A stretch of DNA of 64,000 nucleotides from NCBI GenBank assembly GCA_019310975.1, contig JAFDDH010000014.1:1-64000 (forward strand), given 5' to 3'. Shown here piece by piece: positions 44,347 to 51,000 of this stretch (position 1 is the first letter of the stretch; the number at the start of each line of letters is the position of its first letter). Source of the DNA: Deltaproteobacteria bacterium (GTDB taxonomy: Bacteria; Myxococcota_A; UBA9160; UBA4427). The position numbers and the translations under genes are program-made. The notes below the pieces were generated by a model. The model did no database searches. It was not told where the DNA came from and saw only the letters and a program-made list of their open reading frames with translations.

Positions 44347-45181
44347 TGTCTTGGTCATCCTCATCACGATCATCCTCGAAGTAGTAGATGCCGATCATTG
44401 CGCGCTTTGCGCCCGGCGACTCGGCGTCCGGCGCCACGTCGCGGTCGTGCCTGGCCATCTCGGTGTCGAACCGCTCCAGCAGCTTCTGCGCATCCCTGCG
44501 AACCAGTGCGCGGAGCTTGGGCAGGTAGTCGGCGGGAAGATTGTCGTAGGCGACCTTCCGCTGATAGAAGGGCTCCTGGTCGGGCCGCATGATGTTGTGG
44601 TCGATCGCCGCAATCAGGTCGGCCACATCGGTGCCCAGAATCGCGAGCTTCTCGCTCTCGTCCGAGTGCGGCACGTAGGCACGATCCAGTGGACGGATGC
44701 GACCGTCCTTGAGGCGCCCGACCGCGCCGACGCGGACCAGCTCGTCCAGCACGGCGCGCGCCGTCACGTCGGCGCCGTGCCGGCGCACCAGCCCGGTGAA
44801 GCTCGGACCCTTCTCCGCCTCGAAGGGAAGCGAGGCCGGCGCCCCGCGACCGTCGAGGAAGTCGGGGTCCCGCGCCCATGCGCTCAGCACCCGCGCCGCC
44901 CGATTGACGCGGGAGCGATCCCGCCAGGCGTTCTCGGGATCCTGCACCGAGAGCATGCGGCCGACCTCCTTGCGGGTCAGGCCCGTGAGCAGCGAGATGC
45001 GGGAGGCCGTTTGCTTGCGACCCTCCACGATGAAGTCGCGCTGCGCCACGTCCACGTAGGCCCGCTTGAGCACCGCCACCATCTCGCCACAGGCCAGTCC
45101 CCGCTCGAGCGCCAGCCGCACCAGCGGCCGCAGCAGCGTGAAGAGGGCCCCCTCGAGAGGATTGCGTGATCGATTCGGCAT
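44339..45181 (-). CDS. DUF6502 family protein
   Basis: 280 residues. The N-terminal segment LFTLLRPLVRLALERGLACGE and the helix-turn-helix-like run SRISLLTGLTRKEVGRML suggest a DNA-binding or regulatory role. The C-terminus is very acidic (YYFEDDRDEDDQDND). It is the first gene of the operon with the DUF5666 lipoprotein. The start ATG lies directly after a promoter whose -10 element is enclosed in an inverted repeat, so the transcript may be leaderless and self-regulated. Function not known. Confidence 0.85.
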   Translation of the reverse strand: MPNRSRNPLEGALFTLLRPLVRLALERGLACGEMVAVLKRAYVDVAQRDFIVEGRKQTASRISLLTGLTRKEVGRMLSVQDPENAWRDRSRVNRAARVLSAWARDPDFLDGRGAPASLPFEAEKGPSFTGLVRRHGADVTARAVLDELVRVGAVGRLKDGRIRPLDRAYVPHSDESEKLAILGTDVADLIAAIDHNIMRPDQEPFYQRKVAYDNLPADYLPKLRALVRRDAQKLLERFDTEMARHDRDVAPDAESPGAKRAMIGIYYFEDDRDEDDQDND

Positions 45182-45182
45182 T

Positions 45183-45218
45183 CTTGGGAATTCTGTCCCA
45201 AGTTTATCCAGAAGTCAA
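45183..45218 (-). promoter_or_regulatory. Sigma-70 promoter with operator-like inverted repeat
   Basis: On the minus strand TTGACT (45218-45213, five of six consensus matches) and CAGAAT (45195-45190) are spaced by 17 bp. The -10 element is exactly enclosed by a perfect inverted repeat: CTTGGGA (45202-45196) and TCCCAAG (45189-45183). The expected transcription start is within a few nt of the DUF6502 ATG at 45181, so the mRNA is probably leaderless. The dyad is a likely binding site for a dimeric regulator. Confidence 0.6.
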
Positions 45219-45451
45219 CCCCGGGCCCAGACCGCCGATCGAACGCCGCAGCAGCGGCAGCCCGGCCGGAAGTGCCATGCCGAGAGCGACGCGCACAAGG
45301 AGGCGGACTCACCCAAGACCTTCACCACGATCGGGAAGATGCGGTCGCCAAGCATCGCGTCCGCGACGGTGAGTGGTGAGCCGAGGACCTGAGCCTCGCC
45401 GCCGAGCCGGCGGCGGCGGCGGACTCTGCGAGAGCTTCGGCTCGAGACAGG

Positions 45452-45808
45452 CTAGAAAGGCGGATCCTCGTCGAAGGGCGGTGGTCCATCCGGCGGCGGC
45501 GGATCATCGCCTGGCGGCCCCGCCTCGGCTTGCTGAATCGTCCACACGTCGAGGCTGGTGAAGTAGCGGACCTCGCCCGACGGGCTCGTCCACTCGCGGC
45601 CGCGCAAGCTGAACTCCACCTTGACGGCATCACCGACCGAGAAGCCGTCGAGGGCCTCGCAGCGGTCCCCCGTCAGCTGGAACTGCACGTACTGCGGGTA
45701 GCGCGGGTTGTCAGCGAGCTCGACGACGAAGTCGCGCTTGCGGAAGCGCTCCGTCTTCTGCTCGGTGTCCATGATCGCGTGGAGCCGTCCCGTGGTATCG
45801 AAGCCCAT
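45452..45808 (-). CDS. DUF3127 OB-fold protein with SSB-like C-terminal tail
   Basis: 118 residues. Residues 1-93 match DUF3127, an OB-fold family related to single-strand DNA-binding proteins (RKRDFVVELADNPRYPQYVQ, GDAVKVEFSLRGREW, YFTSLDVWTIQ). It ends in a proline-rich linker and the acidic tip FDEDPPF, closely resembling the SSB C-terminal tip (DDDIPF) that recruits repair proteins. Function is inferred: single-strand nucleic-acid binding with partner recruitment. It appears to be a single gene, unrelated to its neighbours. Confidence 0.8.
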   Translation of the reverse strand: MGFDTTGRLHAIMDTEQKTERFRKRDFVVELADNPRYPQYVQFQLTGDRCEALDGFSVGDAVKVEFSLRGREWTSPSGEVRYFTSLDVWTIQQAEAGPPGDDPPPPDGPPPFDEDPPF

Positions 45809-45843
45809 GCCGGAAGGATATCCCGATCAGAGCAGACTGACCA

Positions 45844-45872
45844 AGGCGCCCGGGCCACGTGGACCCGGGCAC
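45844..45872 (-). terminator. Hairpin after pspA
   Basis: On the minus strand a stem with about 12 bp and a one-base bulge closes on loop ACGT (core GCCCGGG/CCCGGGC). It lies 28 bp after the PspA stop codon. A clear U-tract does not follow, so it may be a weak or Rho-assisted terminator. Confidence 0.45.
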
Positions 45873-45899
45873 CGATTCTCCGATTCGAGGCGGCTGGCC

Positions 45900-46655
45900 T
45901 CAGACTGCGGTCGCAGGCTCTGGCTCGATGTGGCTGATCGTATCGGCGGGCAGAGTATGGGCCAACAGCTCCTGCTTGAGCTGGTCGAGCTCGGAGCGAG
46001 CTGCCTCGCGACGGGCGTCGTCGCGAAACTCGCGCAGCTTATCCCGCATCGCCAGACCGTCTTCGCCAATCTCCTTGCTGAGCTCGCCCTGCATCGCGAT
46101 GCGCGAAATGTGCTCGCGAACGCTCTCGAGCGCGTCCATCTCGGCGTCGACGGAAAGCCCCTCGATCGCCACCTGCAGGCGCCGGCGCGCCTGCGCGTTG
46201 GCCAGCGTGGCCAGCATGCGACCCTTCTCGCGCACCAGTGAGCGAATCTCTTCGCGGAAGCGGACGAGGTTGCCCTTGGCCTCCTCGGCCTGCTCGCGCA
46301 CGTCGCCAAGCTCGTGCTCGGCGCGCTCGAGATCCTCGAAGAGCGCCTGCTTCTGGCTGATCAGGGTAATCGAGATCTCGTCCCGCCCGCGGCGGACCGC
46401 CTGGCGGACGTCGTCGTGCAGGCGCGCGATCTCGGCACGCCGCTCGTTGATCTCGGTCTCAAGCTTGTTCCGCATGTAGAGGATGCCGGCGACGGCTTCC
46501 TTCAGATCGCGGTACTGGCGCACCCGCTCGGCGATCGCCTGCTCGTAGACGACCTCGGGGCTCCGATGCTCCTTGTCGCGCACCCATCTGCCGAAGAGCC
46601 CACCGAGTAGGCTTCGAAGTCGGGTGAGCATGCCCGGACGGTTGTGGTAGCTCAT
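45900..46655 (-). CDS. PspA/IM30 family membrane-stress protein
   Basis: 251 residues, almost entirely coiled coil: EQAIAERVRQYRDLKEAVAG, MRNKLETEINERRAEIARL and ALFEDLERAEHELGDV. PspA-type proteins bind the inner membrane surface and guard it during envelope stress. The first ~20 residues (LTRLRSLLGGLFGRW) form an amphipathic start. The ATG has AGGAGG upstream and overlaps the sigma-54 regulator stop by 4 nt, and it is the last gene of a four-gene operon. In E. coli, PspF (sigma-54) regulates pspA; this operon has its own sigma-54 activator. Confidence 0.85.
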   Translation of the reverse strand: MSYHNRPGMLTRLRSLLGGLFGRWVRDKEHRSPEVVYEQAIAERVRQYRDLKEAVAGILYMRNKLETEINERRAEIARLHDDVRQAVRRGRDEISITLISQKQALFEDLERAEHELGDVREQAEEAKGNLVRFREEIRSLVREKGRMLATLANAQARRRLQVAIEGLSVDAEMDALESVREHISRIAMQGELSKEIGEDGLAMRDKLREFRDDARREAARSELDQLKQELLAHTLPADTISHIEPEPATAV

Positions 46656-48070
46656 TGCGTTCCTCCTCTCGTCGGTTGACTGTCCCGACTCCAGTCCTCC
46701 GAGCGAAGATCCAGCTCGCGGATCTTCTGCTGGAGGCTCTGTCTCACCATTCCGATCGCCTGCGCGGTCCGCGACACATTGCCGTCGTGCTCGCGCAAGG
46801 CGCGCAGCAGGTAGTCCCGCTCGAAGCTTTCGACCGTGCGCCGCTTGGCCTCGCCGAAGGGCAGATCGCCCGAGACCTCGAGCGCCAGGCCCTGTGGCTG
46901 AGCCATTCCGAGCTGCAGATCGGACTCCTCGATCTCGTCACCGGGGGCGAGCACGGCCGCCTGCTCGAGCACGTTGCGCAGCTCGCGGACGTTGCCCGGC
47001 CAGGCATGCGTGGTCAGCCGAGCCAGTGCGTCCGCCGAGAGGCGCTTGCGCTCACGGCCAAGACGCTCGGCGACCTGGTCGAGGAAACGCTCGGCCAACG
47101 CCGGCGTGTCCTCGGGGCGCTCGCGCAGCGGCGGCAGCTCGAGGGCGACGACCTTGAGGCGATAGTAGAGATCCTCACGGAAGTTCCCCTTCGCCACTTC
47201 CTCCTCGAGGTCACGGTGCGTGGCGGAAATGACGCGAACATCCACGTCGATCGAGCGCGTGCTGCCCACCCGCTCGAGCTTCCGCTCCTCGAGGACACGC
47301 AGCACCTTGGCCTGGGTCTCGGGCGCCATGTCGCCGATCTCGTCCAGGAAGATCGTGCCACCATCGGCGGCCTCGAAGCGGCCCGTACGGCGACTGTCTG
47401 CGCCCGTGAAGGCGCCCTTCTCGTGACCGAAGAGCTCGCTCTCCACCAGCTCGCGGTTGATCGCCGCGCAATTCACCGCCACGAAGGGCTTGTGCTTGCG
47501 CGTGCTGGTATTGTGAATCGCCTGGGCGACGAGCTCCTTCCCGGTGCCGCTCTCGCCCCGAATCATCACCGAGAGATCCGTCTCGGCGACCTTCTGCATG
47601 ATGGAGAAGATGCGCTGCATCGCCTTGCCAGCCCCCACCAGCTTCTCGAAGCCGTACTCGCGCTGGATCTGCTCGAGCAGCAGCCGGTTCTCGCGCTCGA
47701 GGCGGTGACGATCCAGCGCGCGCCTCACGACGACGCGCAGCTCGTCGTTGTCGAAGGGCTTGGGGACATAGTCTTCGGCGCCCGCCTTCATGGCCTCGAC
47801 GGCGATCTTCTCCGAGCCGTGTGCGGTGATCATGACCACCGCGGTCTCGGGCCGGAGCTCCTTCGCGGCCTTCAACACGTCCATACCGCTTGCGCCGCGC
47901 CCCAGCGCGAGATCCGTCAGCACGAGGTCGAAGACCTCCCGCTTCTGGATCTCGATGGCGCTCTCGCCGTCCTCGGCCAGCACGACCTCATAGCCTTCTC
48001 GGGTGAGCAGGCCCTTGAGTGCCAGACGGATCGCATTTTCGTCCTCGACCACCAGGATTCGTGCGGTCAT
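46652..48070 (-). CDS. NtrC-family sigma-54-dependent response regulator
   Basis: 472 residues: receiver domain (phospho-acceptor D53 in LVLTDLAL, conserved Lys in YVPKPF), AAA+ domain with Walker A GESGTGKE, the sigma-54-contact motif GAFTGA (in HEKGAFTGADSRR), Walker B FLDEIGDM, and a C-terminal Fis-type HTH (NVSRTAQAIGMVRQSLQQKI). It needs phosphorylation by a histidine kinase, two of which precede it in the operon. It overlaps kinase 2 by 4 nt and pspA by 4 nt. The presumed target is its own operon through a sigma-54 promoter at 50731. Confidence 0.95.
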   Translation of the reverse strand: MTARILVVEDENAIRLALKGLLTREGYEVVLAEDGESAIEIQKREVFDLVLTDLALGRGASGMDVLKAAKELRPETAVVMITAHGSEKIAVEAMKAGAEDYVPKPFDNDELRVVVRRALDRHRLERENRLLLEQIQREYGFEKLVGAGKAMQRIFSIMQKVAETDLSVMIRGESGTGKELVAQAIHNTSTRKHKPFVAVNCAAINRELVESELFGHEKGAFTGADSRRTGRFEAADGGTIFLDEIGDMAPETQAKVLRVLEERKLERVGSTRSIDVDVRVISATHRDLEEEVAKGNFREDLYYRLKVVALELPPLRERPEDTPALAERFLDQVAERLGRERKRLSADALARLTTHAWPGNVRELRNVLEQAAVLAPGDEIEESDLQLGMAQPQGLALEVSGDLPFGEAKRRTVESFERDYLLRALREHDGNVSRTAQAIGMVRQSLQQKIRELDLRSEDWSRDSQPTRGGTQ

Positions 48071-49257
48071 GATCGACCTCCCTCTGCGCCGGGCTCGCGG
48101 GCGTTGCGGGCTTTACGAAACGTGAGCAGGAACTCGGCCCCCCCATCCGCGGGGGATTCCACTTCGATCTCACCGCCGTGTGCCTCGACCAGCTTCCTCG
48201 TGATCGGCAGACCCAATCCGGTGCCGTGCTCCTTCGACGTATAGAAGGGGTTGAAGATCTTCTCGTAGAGCTCCTCGTCGATCCCGACACCGTTGTCGGC
48301 GATGCGCACCCACACCTCGCTGCCCGCCAGGTTTTCGCCCATGGCGACCTGGATGCGCGGATTCTGGACGCTGGCATCCAGCAGCGAGTCCACGGCATTG
48401 CCGACGAGATTGATCACCACGCGACGCAGCTGCTCGGCGTCGCCGAGCAGCCTGCCCTCGCAGTCGAACTGGCACTCGATCTCGATGCCCTCGCGCTGCG
48501 CCCGCTCGCGGAAGGTCTCGAGCGCCGAATCGAGCACCTCGCTCATTCGCACCTCGACGTGCCGCATCTCCTCCTCGCGCGCGAAGCGGAGCAGATGCGA
48601 GATCGAGCGCTCGACGCGCTCGAGCTCCTCGAGTGCGACCTTCGCGTACTCGACGTTGTCCATCCCGGCGGGATCCTCGCCCATCTGCTGAACCAGACTC
48701 TTGGCGGCCGTAATCGGGTTGCGAATCTCATGAGCGATGGAGGCCGATAGCTTCTCGAGCGAGCGCGAGTGCTCGTCTTCGAGACTGCGCCGCTCCTGGT
48801 GGACGGTCCGGGAGATGCGCTTGGAGACCTCGTCGTCGACGAACTTCTCGCGCAGCCTGGGCTCGTAGAGGACCTTGTAGGCGCGTTTGGCAAGATCTAT
48901 GCCACCAAAGAAGAGCACGATGAAGCCGACGAGCGGGATGAAGATCATCAGGGGTACGACTACGATGGCGAGCCGCCAAGCCTTCCCCCAGAGCCGCACT
49001 TTCTCCTCGGCGACGCGGCGCGCCTCCAGGTAGGCGCGCTCCTCGGGATCCAGCAGCGATTCATCGAGGTCTTCGAGCAGCGACGGATCGCGCACACCGC
49101 GAGCCTCGAGCGAGTCATCTCGGTGTCGGCGATGCCGGTGCCGCCGTCGCCAGGGGGCTGCGCCCCGCTTGCGGGATCTCGCCATCGAGCTGTCCTCCAG
49201 GACGTTCTGCGAGAGCGTACCAGTCGGGGCACACGGAATCGCGACACGGGGATTCAT
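48067..49257 (-). CDS. Sensor histidine kinase (second of tandem pair)
   Basis: 396 residues. A basic N-terminus is followed by two close membrane segments (LAIVVVPLMIFIPLVGFIV and a neighbour) with no large extracytoplasmic sensor domain. The H-box is SASIAHEIRNPITAAKS; N-box INLVGNAVDSL; G-box HGTGLGLPI. The protein is a close paralogue of the kinase at 49254, sharing the LVQQMGEDP segment. ATG 49257 overlaps the preceding gene by ATGA; an alternative at 49185 has GGAGG upstream. The lack of a sensor domain suggests sensing of membrane state. Confidence 0.9.
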   Translation of the reverse strand: MNPRVAIPCAPTGTLSQNVLEDSSMARSRKRGAAPWRRRHRHRRHRDDSLEARGVRDPSLLEDLDESLLDPEERAYLEARRVAEEKVRLWGKAWRLAIVVVPLMIFIPLVGFIVLFFGGIDLAKRAYKVLYEPRLREKFVDDEVSKRISRTVHQERRSLEDEHSRSLEKLSASIAHEIRNPITAAKSLVQQMGEDPAGMDNVEYAKVALEELERVERSISHLLRFAREEEMRHVEVRMSEVLDSALETFRERAQREGIEIECQFDCEGRLLGDAEQLRRVVINLVGNAVDSLLDASVQNPRIQVAMGENLAGSEVWVRIADNGVGIDEELYEKIFNPFYTSKEHGTGLGLPITRKLVEAHGGEIEVESPADGGAEFLLTFRKARNAREPGAEGGRS

Positions 49258-50624
49258 GCTGAACCCCTCGCGGACGGGGCGCGGCGCGGCGCCTCCTTGG
49301 GGAAGGAGAGGACGAACTCGGTGCCGTTCCCAGGCGAGGACTGCACCTCCATCGTACCTCCGTGCGCCTCCACGACCTTCTTCGAGAGGGCGAGGCCGAG
49401 CCCAGTCCCGCTCTCCTTCGTGGTGTAGAAGGGATCGAAGATCTTGGACTGGGTCTCCGGATCCATGCCGGGCCCGTTGTCCTGCACGCGCAGCCAGACC
49501 TCGCTCCCCGCCAGGTTGTCACCGGACATGATCGTGAGCCGCGGCGACTCCGTGTGCACGGATTCGAGTGCGTCGAGCGCATTGCCGACCAGGTTGATGA
49601 CCACGCGCCGCAGCTTGTCCGGGTCTCCCCGCATGGCGCCACGCGTGTCCATCTGCTGATCGACTTCTACACCCGCACGTGCGATCCGCTCGCGGAAGGT
49701 CTCGATTGCCGAGGCCACGACGTCGGCCATCTCAACGTTGCCGAAGTTCAGCTCCTCGTCGCGTGCGAAACGGAGCAGATGCGAGATGGAGCGCTCCACC
49801 CGGTCGAGCTCCTCGAGGGCGACGCTCGCGTACTCGATGTTGTCATCGCGGCCGGGGTCCTCACCCATCTGCTGCACCAGGCTCTTCGCGGCCGTGATCG
49901 GGTTGCGGATCTCATGCGCGATCGAGGCCGACAGGTCTTCGAGATTGCGGACATGGCCCTGCTCGACGCGCTCGCGCTCGCTCGACACATCCTTGTGGAC
50001 GCGCTCACCGACCTCCTTCTGGATCCAGTTCTCGCGCAGGCTGGGGGCGAGCAGCGTCCAGAAGTAGTGAAGGAATAGGAAGATCCCCCACGAAAAGGCG
50101 ACGATCATCGAAACCCGGATCGAGCGTGTCGCGGCCATGATGATCAGCAGCACCGAACCATAGACGGCAGAGTGCGTGTAGAAGACGAGCTTCAGATTGG
50201 CGCGCCGACGTGCGGCCCGGTAGGCGCGCTCCTCGGGCGTGGCTGCGCGCTTGCGCCTGCGAGTCCGAGACACGCCCGGCACCGGCGGGACGGAGGGCAG
50301 GGGCGGCACCATGCGGGACTGGCGCCGCTCGCGGCGGTCCGCATGCCGGTGGCGACGACGCCCACGCTGGTCCTCGCGCCGCTCCTCGTCGCGCAGCCGC
50401 TTCTCCAGCTTCCGCATCTTCTGCTGATGCTTGCGGCCGGCCTTCTCGTACTCACGCCGCCCCTTGCGTTCGGCCTGCTCCAGCTTCTGAAGACCGACCC
50501 GCTCGGCTTGCTCGATGCGCCGCTGGACGACGCCCAGAACCCGCTCGATGAAATCTCGGTGGTCCGCCACCTGGGGTCCCCCGCCGCGAGTTCGCGTCTC
50601 GGAGCAATTATGGGCTGCGTGCAT
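49254..50624 (-). CDS. Sensor histidine kinase with 2TM domain (first of tandem pair)
   Basis: About 456 residues. The N-terminal third is charged and coiled-coil-like (rich in Arg/Glu). Residues about 160-220 match the 2TM domain of histidine kinases (HSAVYGSVLLIIMAAT, FSWGIFLFLHYFWTLL). The H-box SASIAHEIRNPITAAKS, N-box INLVGNALDAL and G-box SGTGLGLAL are complete. Start 50624 has GGGGA upstream; an ATG 33 nt earlier has no site. It leads the operon kinase-kinase-regulator-PspA and is preceded by a repeat-containing leader and a sigma-54-like promoter. Confidence 0.9.
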   Translation of the reverse strand: MHAAHNCSETRTRGGGPQVADHRDFIERVLGVVQRRIEQAERVGLQKLEQAERKGRREYEKAGRKHQQKMRKLEKRLRDEERREDQRGRRRHRHADRRERRQSRMVPPLPSVPPVPGVSRTRRRKRAATPEERAYRAARRRANLKLVFYTHSAVYGSVLLIIMAATRSIRVSMIVAFSWGIFLFLHYFWTLLAPSLRENWIQKEVGERVHKDVSSERERVEQGHVRNLEDLSASIAHEIRNPITAAKSLVQQMGEDPGRDDNIEYASVALEELDRVERSISHLLRFARDEELNFGNVEMADVVASAIETFRERIARAGVEVDQQMDTRGAMRGDPDKLRRVVINLVGNALDALESVHTESPRLTIMSGDNLAGSEVWLRVQDNGPGMDPETQSKIFDPFYTTKESGTGLGLALSKKVVEAHGGTMEVQSSPGNGTEFVLSFPKEAPRRAPSARGSA

Positions 50625-50658
50625 CGGATTCCCCAGCCGGGTGATGGCCGGCTGCATT

Positions 50659-50730
50659 CATGACCGGCTCTCATGACCGGCTCTTACGACGGGCTCTTAT
50701 ACGACGGGCTCTTATACGACGGGCTCTTAG
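50659..50730. repeat. Tandem repeats in the leader of the stress operon
   Basis: Three exact or near-exact 15-bp units (ACGACGGGCTCTTAT, at 50686, 50701 and 50716) and two 13-bp related units (CATGACCGGCTCT, at 50659 and 50672). They lie downstream of the sigma-54-like promoter and upstream of the first kinase start codon, so they are mostly within the 5' untranslated region. Confidence 0.85.
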
Positions 50731-50746
50731 AGCAAGTCGTGTGCCG
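50731..50746 (-). promoter_or_regulatory. Sigma-54-like promoter (GG-N10-GC)
   Basis: On the minus strand CGGCACACGACTTGCT has GGCAC and TTGC in the correct -24/-12 spacing (GG-N10-GC exact). The operon it precedes encodes a GAFTGA-bearing sigma-54 activator, so autoregulation is plausible. The start site would be near 50720. Confidence 0.6.
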
Positions 50747-51000
50747 AACCCCAAACCGTTTTATTTCAGCTAGTTGGCGAGTCACTGCAGCGCCCCGCAT
50801 GCAGCGACAAGGCGTCACCTGCAGGAATATAGCTGCACCGTATCCGTGCCGGCGGCGAGCCTGAATGTTCCGCCGGGTGTTCGGATCGGGTCGCGACGAG
50901 GCCTCACAGCACCGCTGGAGCTGGAGGATGTCGGCACGCCTCGCTTTCGGACCCCGGGGGAATGCCGGAGCCCGTGCTGTGGGTGCGGATCGACTTCGCG
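50747..51000. other. Upstream region of the stress operon
   Basis: This stretch should carry activator sites for the sigma-54-like promoter. A dyad CTGCA-N10-TGCAG lies at 50785-50804, roughly 65-85 bp before the predicted start, a plausible enhancer site. No gene is recognised. The right end contains the 3' end of the minus-strand TPR gene's downstream region. Confidence 0.35.
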
